Shown one piece after another: positions 18,701 through 27,393 of a stretch of DNA of 64,000 nucleotides. Within the stretch, counting starts at the first letter, position 1, and every line of letters begins with the position of its first letter. The notes under the pieces were generated by a model. The model was not told the DNA's origin, searched no databases, and worked only from the letters and a program-made list of their open reading frames with translations. Source of the DNA: Paracoccus limosus (GTDB lineage: Bacteria > Pseudomonadota > Alphaproteobacteria > Rhodobacterales > Rhodobacteraceae); assembly GCF_009711185.1 (NCBI RefSeq), contig NZ_WMIF01000006.1:98624-162623 (forward strand), in the 5' to 3' direction. The position numbers and the translations under genes were made by a program.

Positions 18701-19187
18701 CGGCACCGTGGCTTTCCGTCAGGAAAAGAAATCCGCGCGTGGCACGCGTTTTGCCTTTGTCGGCCTGTCGGACCCGACCGGCATGTATGAGGTGACGGTG
18801 TTTTCCGACACGCTGGACGCGCATCGCCAGCATCTGGAACCCGGCGCGAATGTGGTCCTGCAGGTGCAGGTCGAGCCGTCGGGCGATCAGGTCAAGCTGC
18901 TGGCGCGTTCGGTCGCGCCGCTGGATCAGGCGGTGGCCGATGCTGGTGCCAACCGGCTGGCGGTCGAGATTTCGGGTCTGGATGCGGTGCCGATGATCGC
19001 CGAAGCGCTGGCGCGGATTCAGGCCGAGATCAAGGCCCCCTCGCGCGCGCGTGGTCCGATTACCCTGCGGCTGAAGGATGGTGAGGATCTGGTCGATATC
19101 GAGATCACTGAGGACGCCCCCCTGACCACCCCGGCCCGTCAGGCCCTGCGCGTCATCCCCGGCGTGCTGGAGGTGCTGGAGGAGTAG
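15717..19187 (+). CDS. dnaE: DNA polymerase III alpha subunit
   Basis: Replicative polymerase catalytic subunit of 1156 residues. The N-terminal PHP domain begins FIHLRTHSEHSLLEGAI. The polymerase active site is seen in GPGRGSGAGSLVAYAL and the catalytic aspartates in PDFDIDFCMDRRE. The finger/palm motif GRDKVGQIITFG and the C-terminal helix-hairpin-helix and OB regions follow (AGTVAFRQEKKSARGTRFAF). The ATG at 15717 (MAETSPRF) is chosen over upstream in-frame starts because the family starts here and the upstream frame is antisense to the ABC ATPase gene. The SRP RNA gene lies just downstream on the opposite strand. Confidence 0.97.
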   Translation: MAETSPRFIHLRTHSEHSLLEGAIPVKKLADLAAKNGMPAVALTDTNALFAALEFSIKAQEYGVQPIIGCQVTLAADVTAPVVLLTQNEAGWLNLMALSTCLYLREGGALPHVTPDELASHAEGLICLTGGPLGPLGLMIAQGRLPEARALAEHLAAAFPNRLYVELQRHHDAEGRPLPEEQAAEGGLIDLAYALDLPLVATNDVYFPTTDLYAAHDALICISERAYVDQTAPRRRLTPQHYFKSPAEMAALFADLPEAIANTVEIARRCAFAVKKHKPILPRFADDEVEELRRQAWDGLRARLAIIPHAVPVEEYEERLRFELGIIEQMGFPGYFLIVADFIKWAKDHGIPVGPGRGSGAGSLVAYALTITDLDPLRYSLLFERFLNPERVSMPDFDIDFCMDRREEVIRYVQEKYGRDKVGQIITFGALLSKAAVRDVGRVLQLPFGQVDRLSKMIPVEGVKPVSVTKALAEEPRLREAAREEVVGRLLDYAAKLEGLLRNASTHAAGVVIGDRPLHHLVPLYRDPASDMPATQFNMKWVEQAGLVKFDFLGLKTLTVIQNAVDLINGGGRPLHVAADGRVLYQPAAGAENEINLIPLDDKPSYDLFASARTVAVFQVESSGMMDALRRMKPTCIEDIVALVALYRPGPMENIPTYCEVKNGQRELESLHPTIDPILAETQGIIVYQEQVMQIAQVMAGYSLGGADLLRRAMGKKIAEEMAKERPKFVEGCKAQEIDAKKAGEVFDLLEKFANYGFNKSHAAAYAVVSYQTAWLKANHPVEFMAAVMNCDIHLTDKLAIYKREADRMGIETLPPCVNRSIATFSVRDGKILYALGALKGVGVEAMKLITEARGDRPFRDLHDFARRVDMKRVGKRPLEMLARAGAFDCLEENRARVLKSLDGLVAWSAAVQEAAASSQSSLFGGGEDLPPPRQVAAPIWLPTEKLGEEHAAVGFYLSGHPLDDYLPALRRKNVQTLAEVTQAAMDGALVASLAGTVAFRQEKKSARGTRFAFVGLSDPTGMYEVTVFSDTLDAHRQHLEPGANVVLQVQVEPSGDQVKLLARSVAPLDQAVADAGANRLAVEISGLDAVPMIAEALARIQAEIKAPSRARGPITLRLKDGEDLVDIEITEDAPLTTPARQALRVIPGVLEVLEE

Positions 19188-19230
19188 CGGCGAAAGCTTA
19201 TGCCGCGCAACGATATGGGGGAGAAAGGTG

Positions 19231-19322
19231 AGAGGCTGGACAACGACCCAAGCGGGACTCGTTACGGCTGCTTCCTTCCGGACCTGACCGGGTTGGCGAG
19301 GCGCTCGCCCGCGCCAACCTCT
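19231..19322 (-). ncRNA. ffs: Signal recognition particle RNA, small bacterial type (4.5S)
   Basis: On the minus strand the apical domain reads GGTCAGGTCCGGAAGGAAGC followed by AGCC, the Ffh-binding signature of SRP RNA. The ends AGAGGTTGG and CCAGCCTCT pair to close a single long hairpin of about 92 bases. It scaffolds Ffh for co-translational membrane targeting. It lies in the 182-base gap between convergent dnaE and the phosphoesterase gene. Confidence 0.93.
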
Positions 19323-19369
19323 CGCGGCCTAGATAGGCGGGCTTGGCCGGGGATGCAAGCGCCAAGCCG

Positions 19370-21238
19370 CTAAAGCTGCAATCGCAATGTCAGAAAACCG
19401 CCACTGTCCAGCCCCAGCGGCTGGCCCGGCATCGGCAGGTGCCGCCACTCGGCCGCAGGGCTGGTCTGGAACATGACACTGGTGCCGGGCATCTCGGCAA
19501 AGCGCCAGCCCAGTCTCGCCTCGGGGCTGACCACCCGCCGGTGCGAGACATAGCGCCGCAGCACGTCGCGCGTCCGGGCGATGCCGTTCAGGATGACCTC
19601 GCCCCGGCGGATGACGGGGGCGAAAAGCCCGCTGTCCGACAGCCGGTAACTGTTCGTGGCCAGCACGAACAACTGCCCGTCCTGCACCGGCCGGCCGCGA
19701 TGGCACAGGTCGCGCACGCGCCGGCTGCCCTGGTGCAGCAGGCGGCCGTCGGGCGCATAGCGCGGTGGCCGGGACAGGTCGATCTGCCATTCCAGCCCAT
19801 CGATCTGGTCGAAATTATAGCCGGGAAACTCGGGGTCCAGCAGCGGCTGGTCCTGACCGCCGGGATGGATCTGCCGGAACAGGCTGGCCGAACGCTCCAG
19901 CCAGTCGGCCACATCGGCGCCGGTCAGCACCAGCGCGCAAAGCCGGTTCGGAAACAGGTAAAGATCGGCCAGATTGCGCAGCGTCAGCGGGCCTGCGGGC
20001 ACATCGGTATAATGCTCGGGGCCGCCACGGCCACCGGCGCGAAAGGGGGCGGCGGCCGAGAGGATGGCGAGATCGCGCCAGCGCGTGCCGGCCAGCGCCT
20101 TGCGCACTTGCCAGCGCTGCGCCATGGCCACCAGCCGCAGGCCGGGATCGCGGCCCAGCAGCACGAAATGGCTGGAGAGCGCGCTGTCGCTGCGCCCGAT
20201 CCGGCGCTGGAAATGGCGCAGCGTCGCGTGATGGCTGGCCATGGCCGGGCGCAGCACCAGCGGTTGTTCCTCATGGCTGCGGGCGGGCTCGACCCGGCTG
20301 CCCAGGGCGCGCGGGCGCCAGCTGCGCCCCGCCATGCCCGATGGCTCCAGCTCCAGCTCGATCACGCCCAGATGCGAGCCCCAAAACCCCGGCATCACCG
20401 CAGGCTTGCCCGCGAGTGTGCCGGCGGCAATGTCGATGCCCGGCCCGGTCGGATGGTCGGGGCCGGGAAACAGGCGATGGCTGTGACCGGCGATCACCAC
20501 GTCGATTGCCGGCAGCGCGGCCAGTGCGGTCGCGGCGTTTTCCATCTTGGGCACAGGTTCCAGCGCGCCGATGCCGCTATGGGCCAGCGCCACGATCAGA
20601 TCCGCGCCCTCGGCCCGCAGCAGGTCCGCCTGCGCCTTGGCCGCGTCCAGAATGTCGCCGATCGCCACCTCGCCGCGCAGGTCGGGCTCCCAATCCGCGG
20701 TCTGCGGCGGCAAAAAGCCCAGGACGCCGATGCGCACCATATGGGCATGGCCCGCGCGGTCCAGCATCCGGCGCTGCAACAGGGCGTGGCGCAGCAGCGG
20801 CATGCGCCGGCGGCTGGTGGTATTGCTGGCCACCACCGGAAAATCGGCGCCCTCAAGCGTGCGGCGCAGAAAGCCAAGGCCAAAGCTGAAATCATGGTTG
20901 CCGATCGTGGCCGCGTCATAGCCCAAGGCGTTCATCGCGGCGATGGCGGGATGGATGCCGCGCGGCCCCAACACGCCCGGCTCGGCCAGAAAATCGCCCA
21001 TCGGGCTGCCTTGCAGCGAATCCCCGTTGTCGAACAGCAGCGTATTGGTGGCGCAGCGGCGCTCGGCCGCGATCAGCGCGGCCACGCGCGACAGGCCAAA
21101 GCCCTCGCTGGGGCGATTCAGAAAATAATCATAGCCCAGCACATGCATGTGCAGGTCACTGGTGGCCAGGATCCGCAGGGGAATTGTCGGGGCGGCATCG
21201 CTCTGCGGGGGCGTCGGGGGCATTGGCATGGTGCGCAA
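19370..21238 (-). CDS. CpdB/UshA-like metallophosphoesterase (2',3'-cyclic nucleotidase / 5'-nucleotidase family)
   Basis: Two-domain phosphoesterase of 622 residues. The metallophosphatase domain shows all metal motifs: LATSDLHMH, FDNGDSLQGSP, TIGNHDFSFG and VIAGHSHRLFPG. The C-terminal 5'-nucleotidase domain contains FRAGGRGGPEHYTDVP and LATNSYRLSDSG. Characterised CpdB and UshA are periplasmic, but this protein starts MRTMPMPPTPPQSDAAPTIP with no hydrophobic signal sequence. An upstream alternative start restoring one was not found in frame. It is either cytoplasmic, exported by another route, or wrongly started. Monocistronic; divergent from the SRPBCC gene. Confidence 0.82.
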   Translation of the reverse strand: MRTMPMPPTPPQSDAAPTIPLRILATSDLHMHVLGYDYFLNRPSEGFGLSRVAALIAAERRCATNTLLFDNGDSLQGSPMGDFLAEPGVLGPRGIHPAIAAMNALGYDAATIGNHDFSFGLGFLRRTLEGADFPVVASNTTSRRRMPLLRHALLQRRMLDRAGHAHMVRIGVLGFLPPQTADWEPDLRGEVAIGDILDAAKAQADLLRAEGADLIVALAHSGIGALEPVPKMENAATALAALPAIDVVIAGHSHRLFPGPDHPTGPGIDIAAGTLAGKPAVMPGFWGSHLGVIELELEPSGMAGRSWRPRALGSRVEPARSHEEQPLVLRPAMASHHATLRHFQRRIGRSDSALSSHFVLLGRDPGLRLVAMAQRWQVRKALAGTRWRDLAILSAAAPFRAGGRGGPEHYTDVPAGPLTLRNLADLYLFPNRLCALVLTGADVADWLERSASLFRQIHPGGQDQPLLDPEFPGYNFDQIDGLEWQIDLSRPPRYAPDGRLLHQGSRRVRDLCHRGRPVQDGQLFVLATNSYRLSDSGLFAPVIRRGEVILNGIARTRDVLRRYVSHRRVVSPEARLGWRFAEMPGTSVMFQTSPAAEWRHLPMPGQPLGLDSGGFLTLRLQL

Positions 21239-21371
21239 GTGATGCGGTCTGGGCAGCGATTATGCAACCTGAGATTGCTTTGAGCGAAAGGATTCCTATC
21301 CATGCTGGCTGACTTGCAAGCCTCGGGCGATTAGGCTTTACACGACTGGACCCAGACCAATTCGGTGAACG

Positions 21372-21830
21372 ATGAAATTCTCGACCCGCCAGGATACCGA
21401 TCTGCCGGCCGATGCGCTGTTTGCGGCCGTCAGCGATTTCCCCCGGATGGAGCGCATCCTGCTGCGGCGCGGCGCCTCGTTGCGCCGGCTGGACGGCCAA
21501 GTCGAGCCGGGCCCCGGCCTTGCATGGCAGATCGGCTTTGACTGGCGCGGCAAGGCGCGCGAGCTGCAGCTGAAGGTCACCAGCTGGCAGCCGCCCGAGC
21601 GGCTGGGCTTCAGCGGCATGTCCGAGCTGTTCAACATCGTGCTGACGGCGACCGTGGTGGCGCTGAGCCCCGGCAAGTCGCGCCTGATCTTTGAGGCCGA
21701 GGTGCAGCCGCGCGGCATGAAGGCGCGGCTGATGTTGCAAACCGCCCGGCTGGGCAAGACGCAGCTGGATCAGAAATTCGCGCTGGCCGTCGGCGATTTC
21801 ATCCAGAAGCTGGCGGCGGACGCGGCCTGA
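21372..21830 (+). CDS. SRPBCC-fold protein of unknown role
   Basis: A 152-residue protein with the START/SRPBCC (polyketide cyclase-like) pattern. It begins with a helix and PADALFAAVSDFPRMERILL, contains W-rich strands around LAWQIGFDW, and ends in a long helix KTQLDQKFALAVGDFIQKLA. Such proteins bind hydrophobic ligands; no ligand can be proposed. It is monocistronic, divergent from the phosphoesterase and convergent with pheA (24-base gap). Confidence 0.7.
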   Translation: MKFSTRQDTDLPADALFAAVSDFPRMERILLRRGASLRRLDGQVEPGPGLAWQIGFDWRGKARELQLKVTSWQPPERLGFSGMSELFNIVLTATVVALSPGKSRLIFEAEVQPRGMKARLMLQTARLGKTQLDQKFALAVGDFIQKLAADAA

Positions 21831-21854
21831 CCGCACCCGCCCTTTCGTCCCGGC

Positions 21855-22724
21855 CTATTCGGCAGCGGCGGCCTGTTCGGCGCGCAGCGGATCGGCGGGA
21901 TAGACGCCAAGGATCTCAAGGCTCGAGGTGAAATAGGCCAGCTCCTCCAGCGCGCGGGCCACGGCCGGATCCTCGGGATGGCCCTCGATATCGGCGTAGA
22001 ACTGCGTCGCGGTAAAGATGCCGTTCACCATATAGCTTTCCAGCTTGGTCATGTTGACGCCATTGGTCGCGAAACCGCCCAGTGCCTTGTAGAGCGCGGC
22101 CGGGATGTTGCGCACCCGAAACACAAAGGTGGTCATCATGGTCTGGCCGCCGGCGGGATTGGGGCGGCGCGAGAAGTCCGGCTCGCGCGCCATGACCAGA
22201 AAACGGGTGGTGTTGTTCTGCCGGTCCTCGATTCCCGAGGCCAGGACGTCCAGCCCGTAGATCTCGCCGGCGAGCGGGGCGGCCAGTGCTGCCAGCGACT
22301 TTTCGCCGCGCTTTGCGACCTCCATGGCCGAGCCGGCGGTGTCGGGACCGACGATGCTGCGGATGCCATGTTGTCGCATGAAGCCCCGGCACTGACCCAG
22401 TAGCACCGGGTGGCTCATGGCGTCGGTGACCTCTTCCAGCCGGGTTCCGGGCACCGCCAGCAGGGCGATGCGCACGCGCACGAAGCCCTCTCCGATGATG
22501 TGCAGACCGCTTTCCGGCAGCAGGTGATGGATGTCCGCAACCCTGCCATAGGTGGAATTTTCCACGGGAAGCATGGCCAATCGGGCACGTCCCTGACGGA
22601 CGGCGTCGATGGTGTCCTCGAAGGTGCGGCAGGGCAGGGGCTCCATCTCGGGATGATAGGCGCGGCAGGCCTGATGGCTGTAGGCGCCGGGTTCGCCCTG
22701 GAATGCGATCACGTTCTCGGTCAT
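21855..22724 (-). CDS. pheA: Prephenate dehydratase
   Basis: Converts prephenate to phenylpyruvate in phenylalanine synthesis. The 289-residue monofunctional form lacks a chorismate mutase domain. Visible are the N-terminal [14 protein letters not shown], the catalytic TRF motif in [12 protein letters not shown], and a C-terminal ACT domain ([18 protein letters not shown], then [10 protein letters not shown]) for feedback inhibition by phenylalanine. The start is the ATG at 22724 (MTENVIAF); the open frame upstream overlaps the cytochrome promoter region and has no family similarity. Divergent from cycM. Confidence 0.95.
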   Translation of the reverse strand: MTENVIAFQGEPGAYSHQACRAYHPEMEPLPCRTFEDTIDAVRQGRARLAMLPVENSTYGRVADIHHLLPESGLHIIGEGFVRVRIALLAVPGTRLEEVTDAMSHPVLLGQCRGFMRQHGIRSIVGPDTAGSAMEVAKRGEKSLAALAAPLAGEIYGLDVLASGIEDRQNNTTRFLVMAREPDFSRRPNPAGGQTMMTTFVFRVRNIPAALYKALGGFATNGVNMTKLESYMVNGIFTATQFYADIEGHPEDPAVARALEELAYFTSSLEILGVYPADPLRAEQAAAAE

Positions 22725-22801
22725 GTCGAAAGCCCATGCTTCTGGCCGTTGCGGGCGGGGCACGCTGAGGCCGGGGTTGCTTGCGGCGCGAGAACTATAC
22801 C

Positions 22802-22831
22802 TTGATCGGCCAGAACAAAAGCGCATAGATA
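22802..22831 (+). promoter_or_regulatory. Candidate promoter for cycM
   Basis: TTGATC at 22802-22807 and TAGATA at 22826-22831 are spaced by 18 bases, in the 148-base divergent gap between pheA and cycM. It is a reasonable housekeeping-type promoter but unproven. Confidence 0.4.
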
Positions 22832-22872
22832 CTGCCAAATCCACGGACAGACCGCATAAGGGATCCGCAGAC

Positions 22873-23415
22873 ATGTTCGACACCATGACCGTCACCAAGG
22901 CAGCCGGGGCGCTGATCGGTTCGCTTCTGTTCCTGTTGTTGATGAGCTGGGCGGCGTCGGGCATCTACAATGTCGGAAGCGCCGGCCATGGCGAAGGCGC
23001 CGAACATGCCCAGGCCTATACCATCCCGGTCGAGACCGCCGCCGCCGGTGGCGGCGAGGCTGCCGCCAAGGACGAAGGCCCCGATTTCGCCACCGTGCTG
23101 GCCTCGGCCGATCCGGCTGCCGGCGAGAAGGTCTTTGGCAAGTGCAAGGCCTGCCACAAGACCGACGGCTCGGACAGCACCGGCCCGCACCTGAACGGCG
23201 TGGTCGGCCGCCCGGTGGCCAGCGCCGCTGGTTTCAACTATTCCGACGGGATGAAGGCCCATGCCACCGAAGCGCCGGTCTGGACCCCCGAGGCGATCGA
23301 GCATTTCATCACCAACCCCAAGGCGGCGGTGAAGGGCACCAAGATGGCCTTTGCCGGCCTGCCCAAGGTCGAAGACCGCGCGAACCTGATCTCTTATCTG
23401 GAAACGCTGAAATAA
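22873..23415 (+). CDS. cycM: Membrane-anchored cytochrome c-552 (CycM type)
   Basis: Class I c-type cytochrome of 180 residues. In Paracoccus the CycM protein carries electrons from the bc1 complex to the aa3 oxidase while tethered to the membrane. The N-terminal helix [21 protein letters not shown] acts as an uncleaved anchor, followed by an acidic, alanine-rich linker to about residue 75. The haem site is CKACH, with the axial methionine in [10 protein letters not shown]. The start ATG at 22873 ([12 protein letters not shown]) is chosen because it places the anchor at the N-terminus; upstream in-frame codons belong to the pheA promoter region. A strong terminator follows, so it is monocistronic. 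Confidence 0.92.
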   Translation: MFDTMTVTKAAGALIGSLLFLLLMSWAASGIYNVGSAGHGEGAEHAQAYTIPVETAAAGGGEAAAKDEGPDFATVLASADPAAGEKVFGKCKACHKTDGSDSTGPHLNGVVGRPVASAAGFNYSDGMKAHATEAPVWTPEAIEHFITNPKAAVKGTKMAFAGLPKVEDRANLISYLETLK

Positions 23416-23435
23416 ACTTCGGCTTCGGGAATCGG

Positions 23436-23463
23436 AAAGGGCGCCGCAGAGGCGCCCTTTTTC
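23436..23463 (+). terminator. Rho-independent terminator of cycM
   Basis: AAAGGGCGCC, a GCAGA loop and GGCGCCCTTTTT form a perfect stem with a T-run 20 bases after the stop codon. Confidence 0.9.
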
Positions 23464-23494
23464 ATGTCCGCCGCCTTTGCGCCGCAGAGCGCCC

Positions 23495-24325
23495 TCAGCC
23501 GGGCTTGCCGTCGCGGGCGTCCAATTCGCGCAGGATGGTCTGGAAATAGCGGGTGCCGGCGGCGCTGATGCCCAGTTCCTGCGCTGCGGCCTGCAGGGCG
23601 GGGGCGAGTTCGGCCATGCGCGCCTCCGTCATCCGCACCGCAGGTCCCGCGATCGACAGGCAGCCCAGCACCGGCCCGCCATTGCGGCTGCGCACCGGCA
23701 CCGCCATGGCGGCCATGCCGGCCATGTAGCTGTCGACCGCGGTGGCATAGCCTTGAGCGCGGGCGCGGGCGATTTCCTGCACCAGCGTGTTGGTGCTTTC
23801 GGGCGCATTCGGCCCGGTGTCGGCCTCGGCCTTGCGCCGCAGGCCCTGCGCCGCGACCAAGGCCAGCGCCTCGTCATCGCCCATGCTGGCCAGCCATGCC
23901 CGTCCGCCGGCCGAGCTGGCCAGATGCACGACCACGCCCTGCTCCTGTCCGGGATCATAGCGCAGGCCGCGCGTCGCCCCCTGCGCAACCGCAACCCAGG
24001 TCAGTTGCCGGCCGTCGATGACCGACAGGCGCACCAGCTCGCCGCTGTCGGCCGCCAGCCGGTCCAGCACCGGCTGCGCCACATCGGTGATGCCGGCGCG
24101 GCCCATAAAGCCCAGCCCGATGGCCGGCAGCTTGATCGTCAGCGTGTAATCGCCGCCGGCCTGCGTCTGGCGCACATAGCCCAGCCGCGCCAGCTCTTGC
24201 AGGCTGCGATGGACCCCGCTGGCCGGCTGCTCGGTGGCGGCGGCGATGCTGGTGACCGGCAGGCCCAGCGGGTGCTCGACCAACAGCTCGACGATGGCGA
24301 GGGATTTTTCCAGAGCGCTGCTCAT
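23495..24325 (-). CDS. IclR-family transcriptional regulator
   Basis: DNA-binding regulator of 276 residues. The N-terminal winged helix (ALEKSLAIVELLVEHP, then LPVTSIAAATEQPASGVHRS) is followed by the IclR effector domain, including VAQGATRGLRYDPGQEQ and a GMAAMAVPVRSRNG segment. IclR members usually regulate neighbouring catabolic genes. Here the neighbours are cycM (convergent) and an AraC regulator in the same direction, so the target is not evident. The AraC gene ends 150 bases upstream, and this gap holds nothing else recognisable. Confidence 0.9.
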   Translation of the reverse strand: MSSALEKSLAIVELLVEHPLGLPVTSIAAATEQPASGVHRSLQELARLGYVRQTQAGGDYTLTIKLPAIGLGFMGRAGITDVAQPVLDRLAADSGELVRLSVIDGRQLTWVAVAQGATRGLRYDPGQEQGVVVHLASSAGGRAWLASMGDDEALALVAAQGLRRKAEADTGPNAPESTNTLVQEIARARAQGYATAVDSYMAGMAAMAVPVRSRNGGPVLGCLSIAGPAVRMTEARMAELAPALQAAAQELGISAAGTRYFQTILRELDARDGKPG

Positions 24326-24475
24326 GCACTTTTTTCCGTCTTGGAACCGGCGGCCAGAGTCCTATGCCAGCGCCAAGAGGTCAACCGCGACCTGCCGGCC
24401 AGTTTTGGCGGCGGGTGCGGATCGCGTCCCGCACGACAGTATTGGCCGCGGCATCCGTGCCCCAACATCGCTGCC

Positions 24476-25492
24476 TCATGGCGGATGCGTGGCCAAGGAC
24501 AAGCGCTCCTTTCGGCTTTGGGCGCGCAGGGCTTCCGGAGTGGTTCCGGTCGCGGCGGCAAAGATCCGGGCGAAATGGCCGGGGCCGCTGAAGCCCAGCT
24601 TTTGCGCGATCACCGGAACCGGTGCGTCGGTCTCGCGCAGCAGGCGGGCGGCGCGGTCAAGGCGGAACCGATACAGCAGCTCCAGCGCCGGTCGGCCCCG
24701 GCTCAGCCGGCAGGCCCGGTCCAGCTGCGCCAGACTGCAGCCCAGATCGCGCGCATATTCGGCAAGCGTATGACCCTGCTGGTGACCCCTCTCCAGCTGG
24801 CCAAGAAAGCGCGCGCACAGCCGTCGCGCCCGTGCCAGATCCGCCGGCGCAGGATCGGCCTGCTCATATCGCAGCCGGGCAAGGGAGCCGGGCAACAGCG
24901 CCTGCACCCGCGCAAGTCCGGCCGCATCCGGCCCCGCCCGTAGGGCCTGTTGCAGATGCGCGGCATCATCGGGATCTGGGATGCCCTGACGAAAGGTCTG
25001 TGGCAGACCACCCGCCTGCGCGGCCGGGATCATCAATGCCCAGCCTCGGGCATCGGCCTGCACCCGCAGGGCAAAGGCGGTCCCGGCGGGCAGATAGGCC
25101 AGTCTTGGGCCGGTCAGCGGATAGGCTTGGCGCGGAAAGCACAGCGCCGCTTCGCCCGCCGTCAGCGCGATCAGCAGATGGTCGCTGCGCAGGCGCGGCT
25201 CGGGGCCGTCGCCCGGCCGTGGCGGCGCGCGGCCCCAATGTAGCCCGCCCAGATCCTGCACCCGCAGGATCGCCGCCGCCCCGGCGGGCAGGGGCTGCCC
25301 GCACGGCGCGGATCGTGCCAGCCATCCGGAGGTCCGCACTGGGGGCGCCGGCTCAGCCTCGGTCGGTCGGGGATCGGGCCAGGCCGGCTCCAGGATGACA
25401 TCGGCATTGACCGCCGCCCCGGCCAGACGCAGCCCCGGTTGCAGCCGATTTGGGATCAGGCGGCGTCGGGCGAGGCCGAGGCTGTCGGTCAT
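24476..25492 (-). CDS. AraC-family transcriptional regulator
   Basis: Regulator of about 338 residues with a C-terminal AraC DNA-binding domain of two helix-turn-helix units. The first is around LAEYARDLGCSLAQLDRACR and the second around VIAQKLGFSGPGHFARIFAA, which matches the signature region. The N-terminal about 220 residues resemble the cupin-like AraC_binding domain (PLTGPRLAYLPAGTAFAL) but are arginine/proline-rich and poorly conserved. The ATG at 25492 follows GAGGAGCACGC and is preferred to the one at 25549. No operon partner and no obvious regulated gene nearby. Confidence 0.83.
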   Translation of the reverse strand: MTDSLGLARRRLIPNRLQPGLRLAGAAVNADVILEPAWPDPRPTEAEPAPPVRTSGWLARSAPCGQPLPAGAAAILRVQDLGGLHWGRAPPRPGDGPEPRLRSDHLLIALTAGEAALCFPRQAYPLTGPRLAYLPAGTAFALRVQADARGWALMIPAAQAGGLPQTFRQGIPDPDDAAHLQQALRAGPDAAGLARVQALLPGSLARLRYEQADPAPADLARARRLCARFLGQLERGHQQGHTLAEYARDLGCSLAQLDRACRLSRGRPALELLYRFRLDRAARLLRETDAPVPVIAQKLGFSGPGHFARIFAAATGTTPEALRAQSRKERLSLATHPP

Positions 25493-25591
25493 GCGTGCTC
25501 CTCGGGCGCACCGCCCGCAGGCGGGATGCCCGGAGGATGCGAGGATCACAGGATAGCGCGCGATTGTTGAGGAATGTTTAACCGCGCCGGG

Positions 25592-26485
25592 TCAGGCGGC
25601 AGCGATCGGCAGTGAAAGCCAGTCCTTCATCCGGCCACGGAAAAAGATCCGCTGCGCCTTGGCATATTGCCGGCTGGCGATGATGGCGCGCTCGATGGCC
25701 TGATCCAGCGTGGTTTCGCCGCGCAGATAAGCGATCAGCTCGGGCGCGCCGATGGCGCGGGTCCAAAGCGCGGGCGGCTGCCAATGCGGCAGCATCGCGC
25801 GCACCTCGTCCAGGGCGCCCTCGGCCATCATCAGGTGAAAGCGGCGCGCGATGCGCTCGGCCAGCCAGTCGCGGTCGGTGGTCAGCACAAAGCGCTGGCT
25901 GATCTCGGGGCCGATCAGCGGTGCCGGCGTGTCGGCCTGCCATGCGACAAGGCCGCGGCCGGTGGCGCGCAGCACCTCCCAGGCGCGCTGGACGCGGGCG
26001 GGGTTGCGCAGGTCGATGCGCCGGGCGGTCTCGGCGTCAAGCTCGGCCGCCAGCCCGGCCAGCCCGCCGGGTGCGGCCAGCCTGTGGTCGGCCTCGGCGC
26101 GCAGCTCGGGCGGGACCGGCGGGATGACGGCCAGCCCATGTCCCAGCGCATGCAGATAAAGCCCGGTGCCGCCGACGACGATCAGCCGCTCGCCCTGCGC
26201 CAGCAGCTCGGCGACCTGTCCCAGCCAGCGCCCCACCGACCAGTCCGCCCCCGGCGCCATATGGCCATACAGCCGGTGCGGCGCTGCGGCCTCGTCCCGC
26301 GCCGAGGGGCGCGCGCTGATCACCCGCCAGCAGGACCAGACCTGCAGCGCATCGCCATTCACGATCACCCCGCCCTGCTGCTGCGCCAAGGCCAGAGCCA
26401 GCGCCGATTTCCCGCTTGCGGTGGGGCCGGCCAGCAGGACATGCCGGTCCGCCGCGATCTGGGGCAGGATCTGGGCGATGTTCAT
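25592..26485 (-). CDS. miaA: tRNA dimethylallyltransferase
   Basis: Adds a dimethylallyl group to A37 of tRNAs that read UNN codons. The 297-residue protein carries the P-loop LLAGPTASGKSALALALA at residues 17-34, the conserved NGDALQVW (usually DSMQVY), and VVGGTGLYLHALGHGLA. The NGDALQ variant is common in Rhodobacteraceae. The start ATG at 26485 is 86 bases from the divergent pyrH. Confidence 0.93.
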   Translation of the reverse strand: MNIAQILPQIAADRHVLLAGPTASGKSALALALAQQQGGVIVNGDALQVWSCWRVISARPSARDEAAAPHRLYGHMAPGADWSVGRWLGQVAELLAQGERLIVVGGTGLYLHALGHGLAVIPPVPPELRAEADHRLAAPGGLAGLAAELDAETARRIDLRNPARVQRAWEVLRATGRGLVAWQADTPAPLIGPEISQRFVLTTDRDWLAERIARRFHLMMAEGALDEVRAMLPHWQPPALWTRAIGAPELIAYLRGETTLDQAIERAIIASRQYAKAQRIFFRGRMKDWLSLPIAAA

Positions 26486-26571
26486 GCCATGGCTCCTGAA
26501 CGGTTGAACATGCGCCCTGTTTGCGACATTTTGCGCGGCAATGAAACTGCCCCCCGTGAAAGGTAAGCTCG

Positions 26572-27303
26572 ATGTCCGAACAGTCGCCGAAGTCCGGCAA
26601 ATACGCGCGCGTGATGCTCAAGATCTCGGGCGAGGCGCTGATGGGGGATCAGGGCTATGGCCTGCATCCGCCGACCGTCGCGCGCATCGCCCATGAGGTC
26701 AAATCGGTCCACGCCATGGGCGTCGAGATCTGCATGGTGATCGGCGGCGGCAACATCTTTCGCGGGTTGCAGGGCAGTGCGCAGGGCATGGAGCGCGCGA
26801 CCGCCGATTACATGGGCATGCTGGCCACGGTGATGAACGCATTGGGCATGCAGGCCGCGCTGGAGGCCGAGGGCATCCACACCCGCGTCATCTCGGCGAT
26901 CCGCATGGACGAGGTGGCCGAGCCCTATATCCGCCGCCGCGCCGTCCGCCATCTGGAGAAAAAGCGCGTCTGCATCTTTGCCGCGGGCACCGGCAACCCC
27001 TATTTCACCACCGACACCGCCGCGACCCTGCGCGCCAACGAGATGAACTGCGAGGCCATCTTCAAGGGCACCAAGGTGGATGGGGTCTATGACAAGGATC
27101 CCAAGAAATTCCCCGATGCCAAGCGTTACGACGACGTGACCTATGACGAATGCCTGCAAAAGCATCTGGGCGTGATGGATGCCTCGGCCATCGCGCTGGC
27201 GCGGGACAATGATCTGCCGATCATCGTGTTTTCGCTGGACGAGCCCGGTGGTTTCCGCGGCATCCTTGCCGGCGAGGGCACCTATACCCGCGTCCATGGC
27301 TGA
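26572..27303 (+). CDS. pyrH: UMP kinase
   Basis: Phosphorylates UMP to UDP in the pyrimidine pathway; bacterial-type amino-acid-kinase fold hexamer. The 243-residue protein shows [24 protein letters not shown] and [13 protein letters not shown]. The usual neighbour frr (ribosome recycling factor) is not downstream; instead a convergent glycosyltransferase follows. The 90-base gap after the stop holds only GC-rich inverted repeats without a T-run. Confidence 0.96.
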   Translation: MSEQSPKSGKYARVMLKISGEALMGDQGYGLHPPTVARIAHEVKSVHAMGVEICMVIGGGNIFRGLQGSAQGMERATADYMGMLATVMNALGMQAALEAEGIHTRVISAIRMDEVAEPYIRRRAVRHLEKKRVCIFAAGTGNPYFTTDTAATLRANEMNCEAIFKGTKVDGVYDKDPKKFPDAKRYDDVTYDECLQKHLGVMDASAIALARDNDLPIIVFSLDEPGGFRGILAGEGTYTRVHG

Positions 27304-27393
27304 TCCGGGCGCGCGGCTGGCGGCAGTCCTTGCCGCCGGCATCTTCACCCCCTGCGCCGGGGGCGGTCCGCGCCCATGGCTGGGGCCGCGTGG

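Noticed and set aside
27304..27393. Possible short gene after pyrH
   Set aside because: The open frame has no ribosome-binding site and no coding character; it overlaps the end of the glycosyltransferase gene.
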